Below are positions 9,239-18,595 of a stretch of 64,000 nucleotides of DNA, piece by piece. The DNA lies in assembly GCA_002728135.1 (NCBI GenBank), contig PBVE01000005.1:124001-188000 (forward strand), in the 5' to 3' direction. A model generated the notes under the pieces. It did not search any database. It was not told the origin of the DNA and was given only the letters and a program-made list of their open reading frames with translations. The position numbers and the translations under genes are program-made. The stretch comes from Rhodospirillaceae bacterium (GTDB lineage Bacteria > Pseudomonadota > Alphaproteobacteria > UBA828). How positions within the stretch are numbered: the first letter of the stretch is position 1; each line of letters begins with the position of its first letter.

Positions 9239-9853
9239 ATGATCAATAATAAAGATGAAGAAAAAATAATCTTAGCATCAGCAAGTAAGGCGAGGTCGTT
9301 AATACTGCGGGGTGCAGGTGTCAACTTTAACATATACCCGGCAGACGTGGATGAATCAGCATTAAAAAATGAAGCTAAAGACAAACAATATTTTGTTGAT
9401 GATTTAGTACTAAATTTAGCAACTATCAAAGCCAAAAAAATAAGTAGAAAACAACCAGATGCTATTGTTATAGGATCAGACCAACTTCTAGAATGTGGAG
9501 GAAAATGGTATGATAAAACAAACAATCGAGAAAATGCAAAAAAACAATTAGAAGAACTAAGTGGTAAAATACACACACTCGTTACGGCTGTCGCTGTAGT
9601 AAGAGATGAAAAAAGAATCTGGAGTCATATAGAAAAACCAGAACTGTGTATGCGGCATATCGGAGATGATTTCATAAATTATTATTTAGATATAGCAAAA
9701 GATGAAGTATATGATTGTGTCGGAGCATATAGACTTGAGGGGCTAGGTTCACAGCTATTTGATAGAATAACAGGTGATTATTTTACTATTCTTCGTTTAC
9801 CTCTCCTACCACTGTTAAACTTTTTGAGACAACAGGGTATAATTAAAGCATGA
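9239..9853 (+). CDS. maf: Maf-like nucleoside triphosphate pyrophosphatase
   Basis: House-cleaning pyrophosphatase acting on dTTP/UTP or modified nucleotides. The sequence IILASASKARSLILRGAGV near the N-terminus is the family's S-A-S-x-x-R signature, and AIVIGSDQLLECGGKWYDK holds the conserved acidic residue. I chose the ATG at 9239 (204 residues); a TTG at 9227 would add four residues and neither has a clear ribosome site. Its end overlaps the aroE start by ATGA, so translation is probably coupled. Confidence 0.93.
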   Translation: MINNKDEEKIILASASKARSLILRGAGVNFNIYPADVDESALKNEAKDKQYFVDDLVLNLATIKAKKISRKQPDAIVIGSDQLLECGGKWYDKTNNRENAKKQLEELSGKIHTLVTAVAVVRDEKRIWSHIEKPELCMRHIGDDFINYYLDIAKDEVYDCVGAYRLEGLGSQLFDRITGDYFTILRLPLLPLLNFLRQQGIIKA

Positions 9854-10698
9854 TCCTAAGCAGAAATATTACAATATGTGGCGTGATTGGTTATCCTGTC
9901 AGTCATAGCCTGTCCCCTGTTTTACATAATTTTTGGATAAAAAAATATAAACAAAACGGTACGTATATCCCGTTCGCAGTAGATCCCAATAAACTTAATG
10001 AAGCAATTGTAGGAATAATAAATCTGGGTATAAAAGGAGTGAATGTAACCTTACCTCATAAAGAATCAGTATTAAAATATGTACAGCAACTCACTGATAA
10101 TGCTAAAGAAATAGGTGCAGTTAATACACTGACATTAAACAAAGAGGGAAAAATTATTGGTGATAATACAGATGCATTTGGCTTCTTAGCTAATCTAAAG
10201 GACTTTGCACCACATCTAAGATTCGCTTCACAAAAAGCTATTATTCTTGGAGCTGGAGGAGTAGCAAAGTCAGTCTGTTTTGCATTAATAAATTCTGGGA
10301 TTTCAGAAGTAATTGTGGTCAATCGTAATAAAGAAAGGGCTGAAAAAATAAAGGAAAAGTTTGGTTCAAATATTAGAGTAGAAATTTGGGAAAATAGAGA
10401 TCAAGCCTTAGAAGATGTTAGTATTCTTATAAATTGTACAAGTTTGGGAATGAACGGACAACCGGCTCTAGAAATATCTTTAGAAAAACTACCTCCTGAT
10501 GCAGTAGTAAATGATTTAGTTTATACACCTATAAACACCCGCCTGCTTATAGAGGCACGCAAAAGAGGGCATATATCTGTTGATGGATTAGGAATGTTAC
10601 TACATCAAGCAAAGCCAGCTTTTCACAGTTGGTTCGACATTCAACCAGAGGTTTCAATTGAACTACGCAATCATGTTTTAGCAAGCATTAGTCAATGA
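9850..10698 (+). CDS. aroE: shikimate dehydrogenase (NADP+)
   Basis: Reduces 3-dehydroshikimate to shikimate in chorismate synthesis. The 282-residue protein has the substrate site VIGYPVSHSLSPVLHN, the catalytic Lys71 in NVTLPHK, the NTDAFG motif, and the NADP-binding GAGGVAKS (about 134-141). Length is typical. It overlaps maf upstream and coaE downstream by four bases each. Confidence 0.97.
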   Translation: MILSRNITICGVIGYPVSHSLSPVLHNFWIKKYKQNGTYIPFAVDPNKLNEAIVGIINLGIKGVNVTLPHKESVLKYVQQLTDNAKEIGAVNTLTLNKEGKIIGDNTDAFGFLANLKDFAPHLRFASQKAIILGAGGVAKSVCFALINSGISEVIVVNRNKERAEKIKEKFGSNIRVEIWENRDQALEDVSILINCTSLGMNGQPALEISLEKLPPDAVVNDLVYTPINTRLLIEARKRGHISVDGLGMLLHQAKPAFHSWFDIQPEVSIELRNHVLASISQ

Positions 10699-11333
10699 AA
10701 ATAGTAGGTGTAACAGGATCAATTGGTATGGGTAAGAGTACTGTGGCTGCAGCACTAAGAAAAAATGGTGCCGCGGTTTGGAATGCTGATCATATTGTTC
10801 ATAAGCTTTTGGGTCCAGGTGGTGCCGCAGTAAAGCAAATATCAGAATATTTTGGAAATGAGATTTTAACGGGTCCTTTTGGTGAGGAAAGAATAAATAG
10901 GGATTTATTGGGGAAAAAAGTTTTCAATAACTCAGAAGACCTTCAAACTTTGGAAAAAATTATACACCCGCTTATAAGGTATCAAGAAAGAAAATTTTTA
11001 ATGTCGGCAAAATTTAGAGGTTATTCTTTATCGATACTTGATATACCACTCCTTTTTGAAACAGAACGACATAAACGTTGTGATGCAATTATAGTTGTTA
11101 CCGCACCACACTTTGTTCAAAAAGCAAGAGTGCTTTCCAGACCAGGAATGACATCAGAAAAGTTTGATGGAATTGTTTCCAGACAAATGAGTGATAAAGA
11201 AAAAAAACGTAGGGCAGATTTTATTATCAATACAGGACTAAATAAATCTTCAATTTATAGTGGTGTAAAAGTCATCATGAAAAAACTACAAAATTTGCCG
11301 ATCAAAAATTGGCCAAATTCTTGGCCTGTTTAA
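10695..11333 (+). CDS. coaE: dephospho-CoA kinase
   Basis: Phosphorylates the 3'-hydroxyl of dephospho-CoA, the last step of coenzyme A synthesis. The P-loop GSIGMGKST is at residues 8-16, followed by NADHIVHKLLGPGG and the conserved LDIPLLFE. The 212-residue length is normal. Start overlaps the aroE stop. Confidence 0.97.
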   Translation: MKIVGVTGSIGMGKSTVAAALRKNGAAVWNADHIVHKLLGPGGAAVKQISEYFGNEILTGPFGEERINRDLLGKKVFNNSEDLQTLEKIIHPLIRYQERKFLMSAKFRGYSLSILDIPLLFETERHKRCDAIIVVTAPHFVQKARVLSRPGMTSEKFDGIVSRQMSDKEKKRRADFIINTGLNKSSIYSGVKVIMKKLQNLPIKNWPNSWPV

Positions 11334-11363
11334 AAACTGACTTAAAAATAGATAAAGATAATA

Positions 11364-12044
11364 ATGAGAGAAATTGTTTTGGACACAGAAACCACTGGCC
11401 TTGATCCATCAAAAGGTGACAGGATAGTTGAAATTGGGTGTGTAGAATTGATAAATCATGTTGCAACAGGTGGATATTATCATACCTATATAAATCCAAA
11501 TATGAGTATGCCGGCTCAAGCAGAACAGGTTCATGGTTTATCAGATGATTTTCTGAAAAACAAACCAGATTTTAGAGAAATAGCCACAGAATTTTTAGAG
11601 TTTATCAGAGATGATATTTTAATCATTCATAATGCACCATTTGATCTTGGATTTTTAAATATGGAGTTAGATAAGAGTTCAAATGTCAGAATTGATGTGA
11701 ATAGGATAGTAGATACTTTAACAATGGCACGGAAAAAATTTCCGGGATCACCTGCTAATTTAGATGCTTTGTGCAGACGTTTCGAAATAGATTTGTCAGG
11801 AAGAAATAAACATGGGGCATTACTTGATGCTCAACTCCTAGCAGAAGTTTATCTTGAGCTATTAGGTGGAAGACAACCAGGTTTGACTTTAGACAATATT
11901 AAATCTGGGTCAGATCCTATAAAAAATGTTTCTATAAAAAATATAGAATTATCAACAAATAAACATACAGCTAGCAAAAAAGAACTTTTAGCACACGAAA
12001 AGTTTTTAGAAACTATAAAAAACCCTTTATGGAAAAGAACATAA
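11364..12044 (+). CDS. dnaQ: DNA polymerase III epsilon subunit (3'-5' exonuclease)
   Basis: Proofreading subunit of the replicative polymerase. Exo I motif DTETTGLD (7-14) with the two metal-binding acids, Exo II region IIHNAPFDLGFLN and Exo III HGALLDAQLLAEVY are all present, so the DEDDh active site looks intact. The C-terminal tail (after about 175) is low complexity and should contain the region that binds the alpha subunit. The 226-residue length is normal. Last gene of the group that starts at ppsR. Confidence 0.97.
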   Translation: MREIVLDTETTGLDPSKGDRIVEIGCVELINHVATGGYYHTYINPNMSMPAQAEQVHGLSDDFLKNKPDFREIATEFLEFIRDDILIIHNAPFDLGFLNMELDKSSNVRIDVNRIVDTLTMARKKFPGSPANLDALCRRFEIDLSGRNKHGALLDAQLLAEVYLELLGGRQPGLTLDNIKSGSDPIKNVSIKNIELSTNKHTASKKELLAHEKFLETIKNPLWKRT

Positions 12045-12088
12045 AAAATTACCTGTAAAAGGAGTATCAATAAATGAGGATTGAATAA

Positions 12089-12574
12089 TTATTCTTTTTG
12101 ATTTTTCTTTTGTTCAGCAATTTTTTGTCTGAATAGTGATAAAAAATCAATAGGATTCAATAACAAAGGTGAATAACCACCGTCACGTGTGGCATCCGCC
12201 ACAACTCTTCTTGCGAAAGGAAAGATTAGTCTTGGGCATTCAACAAGAAGAACTGGCTGAATCTGATCTTTTGGAACACCAATTATACGAAAAATTCCTC
12301 CATATGTCAGATCAAGAATAAATGTTATGGAATCATTTTCTTTCGCTTCAGCTATTATATGGATATTAACTTCAAAAGTATCATTTTCATAAGGTTTCGC
12401 ATTTACCTCAACATTAACATTGACGTGAGGCGGAGAAGAATTCTCTAGAACTTTTGGAGCATTAGGATTTTCAAAAGAGAAGTCTTTAATATACTGGCTA
12501 ACAATTCCGATTTGGGGTTGTATTTGGTGATTTGTGTTTTGGTTATCGCTAGAGTTATTATTTTTATCGTTCAT
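12089..12574 (-). CDS. secB: protein-export chaperone SecB
   Basis: Tetrameric cytoplasmic chaperone that holds precursors for SecA. The 161-residue sequence has the family core QYIKDFSFENPNAPKVL and the later VLLVECPRLIFPFARRVVADATRDGGY. The N-terminus is an Asn/Gln-rich unstructured tail. It converges with dnaQ across a 44-base gap, as in Caulobacter-type origin regions. Confidence 0.96.
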   Translation of the reverse strand: MNDKNNNSSDNQNTNHQIQPQIGIVSQYIKDFSFENPNAPKVLENSSPPHVNVNVEVNAKPYENDTFEVNIHIIAEAKENDSITFILDLTYGGIFRIIGVPKDQIQPVLLVECPRLIFPFARRVVADATRDGGYSPLLLNPIDFLSLFRQKIAEQKKNQKE

Positions 12575-12659
12575 AATTTTTTCCTATATCGGGTCAGGGC
12601 ACCAAAGATACTTGTTTAAAAAACCTGAGATTTTTAGATATATATCAAATTGTAATTTG

Positions 12660-13079
12660 TTACTCTTCATCATCTTTTAGAACTTTGTAATCTGCATCTA
12701 TAGTATCCTTAATATGTGTTCTATTTCTTCTTGACGCTATAAATTTTAAAATAATCACTATCAAAAAGTGACGTAGAATAGGTACGAGTAGTATAACCCC
12801 CAAAGTATCTGTTATAAACCCGGGTGTTAGTAGCATAACAGCGGCTAATGCTAGAGCTGCTCCATGTGCTAATTCCCTTACGGGCCTTCTTTTGTTAGCT
12901 ATTTCGACACGTGCTCTATGAATTATCCTAATACCCTGAATTCTGAGGATATAAATACCTATTATTGCTGATCCAAAAATAAGACCAACTGTAGGCCAAG
13001 AACCGATTTGTCCACCAACTTCAATAAATAGGTAGATTTCAAGTGCTAAAAGTGAAAAAAGAAATATAATAATAGGCAT
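12660..13079 (-). CDS. fxsA: FxsA family membrane protein
   Basis: A 139-residue inner-membrane protein with the FxsA pattern: an N-terminal membrane segment (about 2-22), a second one starting WPTVGLIFGSAIIGIYILR, a basic linker, and GAALALAAVMLLTPGFITDTLG with the invariant PGF-TD. FxsA eases phage F exclusion of T7 in E. coli when overproduced; its normal role is unknown. Upstream of secB on the same strand. Confidence 0.9.
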   Translation of the reverse strand: MPIIIFLFSLLALEIYLFIEVGGQIGSWPTVGLIFGSAIIGIYILRIQGIRIIHRARVEIANKRRPVRELAHGAALALAAVMLLTPGFITDTLGVILLVPILRHFLIVIILKFIASRRNRTHIKDTIDADYKVLKDDEE

Positions 13080-13266
13080 GGCTTACTTGCGATTATTTGT
13101 ACAACGGACTATATCTGTTTTATTAAACGTTTGTTATACTGATATTTGTTTAGTTGAGTAATTAATTTTAAACCTTTTGTAGTAATAGCCGTGAGAATTA
13201 AAATATGATACTGTACCTTACGGTTAAAAAAAAATATAGCTTTGGCAATAAGGCCTGGTGGTAGGC

Positions 13267-13998
13267 ATGTCCGGCGGATTTCAGTTTTATGATATAATTA
13301 TCTTCGCGTTAATCGCAGTCTTTATTATTTTAAGGCTGAGGTCAGTTCTGGGTCGCCGTACCGGCAATGAACGGCCTAATGAACGTGATTTCTTTAATAA
13401 TTCAAGATCTCGTAGAGAAGACACATCTGGTGAAGTGATAAACATCAATCAAAGGGAAAAAAACGCCGAACCAGAAATTGATGATAATAAAAAAGATCTT
13501 TCAAACTTAAATTTACAAGACTATCCCTCTGAGGTTAATAAAAGTGATGATATTAGATCAGGACTAAAACTAATCTCTAATGCAGACCCAGATTTTTCAG
13601 CCAAAGAATTTCAAAAAGGTGCACGTGAAGCATTTACCATGATAGTAGATGCATATTCTGAGGGTGATACACCTACACTAAGACCGTTATTGGGTGATGA
13701 TGTCTACGATCAGTTTGCATCAGCGATAAGTGAGAGAATAGAATCAAAGCACTCTCTTATAGACACGGTTATATCAGTAGACGAAGCTTCTTTTGTCAAA
13801 GCAGAAATGGTTAATACACGAGCACGAATTACTGTTAGATTTGTTAGTAAACAAATCAGTGTTACACGTGATTCTGAAGATAATATAGTTGAGGGAGACG
13901 AAGATAAGGTTCTTACTATAATAGATATATGGACTTTTTCTCGTAATATACGGTCATCAAACCCAAATTGGCTATTAGTTGAGACAAGTTCGGAGTGA
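13267..13998 (+). CDS. Tim44/TimA-like domain membrane-anchored protein
   Basis: A 243-residue protein with one N-terminal membrane segment (about 5-24, FYDIIIFALIAVFIILRLRS) directly followed by VLGRRTG, an acidic low-complexity linker, and a C-terminal Tim44-like domain (about 95-240). Homologues of the mitochondrial import subunit Tim44 are conserved in Alphaproteobacteria at this locus, beside secB and mltA; their bacterial role is not well settled. I chose the ATG at 13267; a GTG at 13258 would add three residues. mltA starts inside its stop codon. Confidence 0.88.
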   Translation: MSGGFQFYDIIIFALIAVFIILRLRSVLGRRTGNERPNERDFFNNSRSRREDTSGEVININQREKNAEPEIDDNKKDLSNLNLQDYPSEVNKSDDIRSGLKLISNADPDFSAKEFQKGAREAFTMIVDAYSEGDTPTLRPLLGDDVYDQFASAISERIESKHSLIDTVISVDEASFVKAEMVNTRARITVRFVSKQISVTRDSEDNIVEGDEDKVLTIIDIWTFSRNIRSSNPNWLLVETSSE

Positions 13999-15206
13999 TT
14001 AGAGCAAAAAATCACCAGATTATATTAGCTAAATGTTTTATGTTTTTAATCACATTGGTTTTTATTACTGCTGGTTGTGTACCGCTTACAGAAACTCCTT
14101 CTTTGACAAATAATATTCGTTTTGAACCCACAAATTTCTCCAATATTCCATATTGGGATGATGATGACCATGAAATTGCCTTAGAAGCATTTAATAGATC
14201 ATGCAAGGCTATATTGAATAATCCATATGATACAAATATTACTACTCAGAACCCTCATAAAAATAAAAATTGGTTTGCAGTATGTGAAATTGCTTCTACT
14301 TTAGAAAGGGCAAACAATAATGCCGCCAAAAAGTTTTTTGAAAAGTTTTTTGTTCCTTATTCTGTGGGGCAGGGATCTATTAAGGAGGGTTTATTTACAG
14401 GATATTATGAACCAGTAATTAGAGGATCGTTATCAAGAAGTGAAAGATATAATGTTCCCTTATATGGCATACCATCTGATATGATCTCAATAAAACTAAA
14501 TGAATTCAGTGATGATTTTCCTGATAAAGTTATCACTGGAAGATTGCAAGGCTCTAAATTTATTCCTTATTATACAAGATCTGATATTGAAAATGGTAAA
14601 GCAGGATTGCAAGGCTCAGAAATTGCTTGGCTTGAAGATTATACCGATTCTTTTTTCTTACATATTCAAGGATCTGGACAAATTTTGTTCGAAGATGGTT
14701 CTAGAAAAAGAATAAGTTATGCAGCGAGTAATGGTCACAAATATTTTGCAATTGGAAGAAAATTGATTCAAGATGGTGAAATTCCAAAAGCTGAGATTTC
14801 AATGCAAAGAATTCGCGAATGGTTGAAGCAAAACCCATCTCGAGCAAAGTCTCTTACAGAACAGAATCCATCATACATTTTTTTTAGATGGAATAATAAT
14901 ACTAATACTAAAGTTGGTCCTATTGGATCCCAAGGTATACCGCTAACTAGTGGACGTTCCATAGCAATTGACAGGCGCTTTTTTACTTTTGGGACTCCAA
15001 TTTGGCTAAAAACAAAAATTCCCGCAGCTCAAGAAAACAAAAAACAAGACATTTACAGGTTAGTTATTGCCCAAGATACTGGTAGTGCAATAAAAGGGAT
15101 AATCAGGGGAGATTTATTTATTGGTACTGGGGATGAGGCTGGAGAAATTGCTGGAAAAATGAAAGAAATTGGACGCTATTGGGTCTTTCTACCTAAGATA
15201 AAATAA
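13995..15206 (+). CDS. mltA: membrane-bound lytic murein transglycosylase A (lipoprotein)
   Basis: Cleaves peptidoglycan glycan strands with formation of 1,6-anhydromuramyl ends. The N-terminus is a lipoprotein signal: basic residues, a hydrophobic stretch and lipobox ITAGC. The MltA domain shows GLFTGYYEPVIRGS and FLHIQGSGQI, and the C-terminal 3D domain has QDTGSAIKGIIRGDLFIGTG with its three Asp. The GTG start at 13995 overlaps the upstream stop (GTGA); a later ATG would leave almost no signal peptide. 403 residues. Confidence 0.95.
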   Translation: MIRAKNHQIILAKCFMFLITLVFITAGCVPLTETPSLTNNIRFEPTNFSNIPYWDDDDHEIALEAFNRSCKAILNNPYDTNITTQNPHKNKNWFAVCEIASTLERANNNAAKKFFEKFFVPYSVGQGSIKEGLFTGYYEPVIRGSLSRSERYNVPLYGIPSDMISIKLNEFSDDFPDKVITGRLQGSKFIPYYTRSDIENGKAGLQGSEIAWLEDYTDSFFLHIQGSGQILFEDGSRKRISYAASNGHKYFAIGRKLIQDGEIPKAEISMQRIREWLKQNPSRAKSLTEQNPSYIFFRWNNNTNTKVGPIGSQGIPLTSGRSIAIDRRFFTFGTPIWLKTKIPAAQENKKQDIYRLVIAQDTGSAIKGIIRGDLFIGTGDEAGEIAGKMKEIGRYWVFLPKIK

Positions 15207-15391
15207 TATTTTATATCTTAAACATCGACCTAATGATTGGTTTCTACTAATCTTGTTATCACATTCAAAAGATTTATTGCGAACAGTCTGTGTGTAATAT
15301 TATAGATAAAAAACTGCATAAAATAACTTGGTGTCCATGTCCGACAACGTTTGCATATAATTATTCTCTATAAAGACGGAATTCAATTAAT

Positions 15392-15961
15392 ATGAATAAA
15401 AATAGAGAAAAGGAAAACCGTAGACTTAAAGACTCAGAAGCTAAACTTTGGGAATTAGCAGTGAGTGATATTAAGACTCACAGTGAACAGAAGATAAATA
15501 TGCAACAAGAAACCTTTCTTGATAAACCAGATACCTCATTAAAGAAAAAAAAATCTAATATTTTTATGAACGAACCCTCTGTTAAAAAGAATATGGGTTC
15601 TCAATCTGAATATTTAACTGTCGGAAAACCAATCTCACTAGATAGACGTACGGCTATTCGTTTAAGGCGTGGTCAAATAAAAATTGAAGGTCGGCTTGAT
15701 TTACACGGGTATAATCAAGTGGAAGCAATCAAAATACTAAAAAAGTTTATACAGCAATCAAGTGAATCAAATAAAAGATGTGTCTTGGTTATAACTGGCA
15801 AAGGGTCTGTAGGAGACTCAAGGGGTGTTCTAAGAAGGGAATTGCCAAACTGGATCAATCATGAAGATATTCGACATCAAATACTTGCTATTGAGCAAGC
15901 GCAGCCCTTTGATGGAGGTTTTGGGGCATTTTATTTGCTTCTTAGACGTAGGAGAACATGA
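15392..15961 (+). CDS. Smr domain protein (MutS2-type Smr/DUF2027-like)
   Basis: A 189-residue protein with a lysine-rich, probably unstructured N-terminal half and a C-terminal Smr domain. The latter shows the LDLHGYNQVEAIKIL motif (about 104-118) and the glycine loop VITGKGS. Smr domains are nuclease-like folds found alone or at the end of MutS2; the exact target is not known. It lies after mltA with a 185-base gap in which I see no feature. Confidence 0.88.
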   Translation: MNKNREKENRRLKDSEAKLWELAVSDIKTHSEQKINMQQETFLDKPDTSLKKKKSNIFMNEPSVKKNMGSQSEYLTVGKPISLDRRTAIRLRRGQIKIEGRLDLHGYNQVEAIKILKKFIQQSSESNKRCVLVITGKGSVGDSRGVLRRELPNWINHEDIRHQILAIEQAQPFDGGFGAFYLLLRRRRT

Positions 15962-15992
15962 TCTATACACTCTATAGATATGGGAAATTTTT

Positions 15993-16328
15993 ATGGGTCT
16001 AATTGGGAGACTACGTAAAAATATAAAATCATTATGGACAGAGCTTCATACTATGGCACTCGCATTTACAGATCAAAGAACACCTTGGTATGTGAAATTT
16101 ATACTAATATGTTTATTTTTATATGCTGCAAACCCAATTGATATAATACCTGATTTTATCCCTGTTTTAGGGATGTTAGACGATATAATAATAATCACGA
16201 TAGGACTTAGAATAGCAACAAAATTAACTCCAGATGAAGTCTTAGATGATTGCAGAAAACGAGCTTTGGAATGTCAGGAAAAACTATCTATACCAATAAT
16301 ATGGAAAAAGATTAGAGAAAATTTTTAA
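15993..16328 (+). CDS. YkvA family protein (DUF1232)
   Basis: A 111-residue protein with the DUF1232 core: TPWYVKFILICLFLYAANPIDIIPDFIPVLGMLDDI, one or two membrane segments around the strongly conserved P-I-D-x-I-P-D-x-I-P-x-x-G-x-x-D-D motif. Function unknown across the family. It starts 31 bases after the smr gene and is the last gene on this strand before the reverse-strand hslVU group. Confidence 0.88.
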   Translation: MGLIGRLRKNIKSLWTELHTMALAFTDQRTPWYVKFILICLFLYAANPIDIIPDFIPVLGMLDDIIIITIGLRIATKLTPDEVLDDCRKRALECQEKLSIPIIWKKIRENF

Positions 16329-16340
16329 CTTATACAAATA

Positions 16341-16478
16341 TTAACTTTTTATTATTGTATCACGAATAGAAGCAATAATCACAAACCACCAAAGCCTTAT
16401 TTTTCCTATTAAGGTATGAGAAGTCTTTAATCTATCTAGCTTTTCTAAGCCGCATTTAGTCTTTATATATCTTTGCAT
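16341..16478 (-). CDS. small ORF, 45 residues, downstream of hslU
   Basis: A short reverse-strand frame opens with ATG at 16478 preceded by GAGGTG at about eight bases and closes with TAA at 16341-16343. It starts 86 bases after the hslU stop, in the same direction. The product begins MQRYIKTKCGLEKLDRLKTS and has a hydrophobic core (LWWFVIIAS) flanked by basic residues, so it may be a small basic membrane-associated peptide. I do not recognise a family. The ribosome site and position favour a real gene; its size alone could be chance. Confidence 0.4.
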   Translation of the reverse strand: MQRYIKTKCGLEKLDRLKTSHTLIGKIRLWWFVIIASIRDTIIKS

Positions 16479-16563
16479 AAAAGATACACCTCAATATTCT
16501 CCATGAAAGCAGTTACCCATATAAATTGTAAAATATAACTAACTATTCAAAAAGTTCTTAATT

Positions 16564-17874
16564 CTACAGTATAAATTTGTTTAAATCTGAGTCTTTAGCT
16601 AGTTCAGAAACTTGTTCTTTAACATATCTAGCATCAATCCGTATAGTTGAACCAGATTGATCTGTGGCATCAAAACTTATGGATTCTAGCAGTTTTTCTA
16701 ATATTGTATGTAACCTTCTTGCACCAATGTTTTCAACTTTTTGGTTAACTTCAGCTGCAAGATCAGCTATTGCATCAATTGCTTCATCTAAAAATTCTAA
16801 TTTTACATCTTCTGTGTGAAGTAAAGCGATATATTGTCTTATAAGACTATTTTCTGGTTCAATTAGAATTTGTTTTAGATCATCACGCGTTAAAGCTTTT
16901 AACTCAACTCTAATTGGAAGCCGCCCTTGTAACTCTGGTAACAAATCGGATGGTTTTGAGAGATGGAAAGCACCCGAAGCTATAAATAAAATGTGATCTG
17001 TCTTAACAGTACCATGTTTTGTACTAACAGTTGTACCTTCTATAAGTGGAAGAAGATCACGTTGTACACCTTCTCTACTAACATCTGTTCCCATTCGTTC
17101 AGATTGTGCACAAATTTTGTCAACTTCGTCTATAAATACTATACCATCGTTTTCTACCATTGACATTGCTATTTTTACCACCTTGTCTTCTTCAAGAAGC
17201 TTATCGCTCTCTTCAGCCATAAGTACATCATATGATTCAGCTACTGACATACGTTTTGGTTTTTTTTGTGTTCCCATAGTTTTGCCAAGAATATCTCCAA
17301 TATTGATCATACCCATTTGTGCTCCGGGCATCCCAGGGACTTCAAAAGTTGGTAGAGATGTTCCTGCAGACTCTGAAATTTCTATTTCAATTTCTTTTTC
17401 TGATAGAGAACCTTCACGAAGTAGTTTTCTAAATTTTTGTCTGGTTTCTGTTGATGAGTTATTACCAACTAATGCGTCTAAAACTCGCTCTTCAGCATTT
17501 AGTTCTGCTTTTGCAATTACCTCCTTTCGCATATTTTCTCTTGTCATATGTATAGCCATCTCTACAAGGTCTCGAACAATACTATCAACATCTCTACCTA
17601 CATACCCAACCTCCGTAAATTTGGTGGCTTCGACCTTTAAAAAGGGTGCATTTGCTAGTCGTGCCAAACGTCGAGCGATTTCTGTTTTTCCTACACCGGT
17701 GGGGCCAATCATTAAAATATTTTTAGGCAGAACTTCATCGCGCATATCTTCAGGTATTCTACGCCTTCTCCAACGTGTCCTTAAAGCTATAGCAACTGCT
17801 CTTTTTGCTTCTTTTTGACCAATTATAAATCTATCCAGCTCAGATACAATTTCTCGTGGGCTAAATTCAGTCAT
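16564..17874 (-). CDS. hslU: ATP-dependent protease ATPase subunit HslU
   Basis: AAA+ unfoldase that feeds substrates to HslV. The 436-residue protein has the N-terminal [15 protein letters not shown], Walker [16 protein letters not shown], the pore motif [14 protein letters not shown], the I-domain (about 110-240, with the GMPGAQMG segment), Walker [12 protein letters not shown] and the C-terminal sensor region ending DLNKFIL, the tail that docks into HslV. It overlaps hslV by ATGA. Confidence 0.98.
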   Translation of the reverse strand: MTEFSPREIVSELDRFIIGQKEAKRAVAIALRTRWRRRRIPEDMRDEVLPKNILMIGPTGVGKTEIARRLARLANAPFLKVEATKFTEVGYVGRDVDSIVRDLVEMAIHMTRENMRKEVIAKAELNAEERVLDALVGNNSSTETRQKFRKLLREGSLSEKEIEIEISESAGTSLPTFEVPGMPGAQMGMINIGDILGKTMGTQKKPKRMSVAESYDVLMAEESDKLLEEDKVVKIAMSMVENDGIVFIDEVDKICAQSERMGTDVSREGVQRDLLPLIEGTTVSTKHGTVKTDHILFIASGAFHLSKPSDLLPELQGRLPIRVELKALTRDDLKQILIEPENSLIRQYIALLHTEDVKLEFLDEAIDAIADLAAEVNQKVENIGARRLHTILEKLLESISFDATDQSGSTIRIDARYVKEQVSELAKDSDLNKFIL

Positions 17875-18434
17875 AAGCTAATTTTCTCCAATGTAACCTC
17901 AGAATTTGTATAGATACATATTTCAGAAGCAATTTTCATAGCTCTTTTAGCAACTGTTTCAGCGTCAAGCGGATCTACTTCTATAAGTGCACGGGCTGCA
18001 GCTAAAGCGTAAGATCCACCTGATCCTATACCTATAAGACCACCTTCTGGCTCAAGAACATCTCCCTGTCCTGTTAAAACCAATGAAACTTGTTTATCTG
18101 CAACTGCCATCATTGCTTCAAGTCTTCTCAAATAACGGTCTGTGCGCCAATCTTTAGCTAATTCAACACTTGCACGGGTCAGCTGACCAGGGTGTTTTTC
18201 AAGCTTATTTTCCAAACGTTCAAAAAGTGTAAAAGCATCTGCTGTAGCCCCTGCAAAACCAGCAATTACTCCACCGTCACTCAAGCGGCGGACTTTCTTA
18301 GCGTTTGATTTTATTATTGTTGATCCAAATGAAACTTGTCCGTCTCCAGCAATAACTACATCATTACCTTTTCTAACTGAAATAATTGTTGTTCCATGCC
18401 ATAAGTCTTCTGAATGTTTATTTTCCTTAATAAT
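17871..18434 (-). CDS. hslV: ATP-dependent protease peptidase subunit HslV, apparent ATT start
   Basis: Threonine peptidase that pairs with HslU. The frame shows the catalytic N-terminal Thr in [20 protein letters not shown] (17871-18434, about 187 residues), then [20 protein letters not shown] and the usual C-terminus. The only canonical start in this frame is a TTG at 18284, which would delete the catalytic Thr and 50 residues. Upstream there is GGAGG (18441-18445) at six bases from ATT at 18434, with a second ATT at 18431, and the frame is closed by TAA at 18459-18461. I therefore place the start at ATT. Function is certain; the start is an inference. Confidence 0.92.
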   Translation of the reverse strand: MIKENKHSEDLWHGTTIISVRKGNDVVIAGDGQVSFGSTIIKSNAKKVRRLSDGGVIAGFAGATADAFTLFERLENKLEKHPGQLTRASVELAKDWRTDRYLRRLEAMMAVADKQVSLVLTGQGDVLEPEGGLIGIGSGGSYALAAARALIEVDPLDAETVAKRAMKIASEICIYTNSEVTLEKISL

Positions 18435-18440
18435 TTTTTT

Positions 18441-18445
18441 CCTCC
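18441..18445 (-). promoter_or_regulatory. Shine-Dalgarno GGAGG that decides the hslV ATT start
   Basis: GGAGG on the reverse strand, followed by six A and then ATT-ATT. It is one of the best ribosome sites in the window and is correctly spaced only for the ATT codons, as no ATG, GTG or TTG lies in the hslV frame nearby. Confidence 0.7.
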
Positions 18446-18595
18446 AAATAGGTGATTTTTATCATACTATCAGCATGTGGTGATTGTAGAGGTTTCTTCA
18501 AGGATTAGATTTAATTTATGAAGCGACTGGCACTAGGCCAAGTATCCTGCTAAAAGGCAGAAATATTATCAAATTAATTTTTAGAAAGAAAGCTC

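Noticed and set aside
17117-17818. Long forward-strand frame (233 codons) opposite hslU
   Set aside because: It is the antisense shadow of hslU, Ser/Thr-rich and without any recognisable domain.
18480-18595. Attenuator or T-box-like leader before hisB
   Set aside because: Only a 4-bp stem (CTGC/GCAG) and no His-rich leader peptide or T-box motif could be seen.
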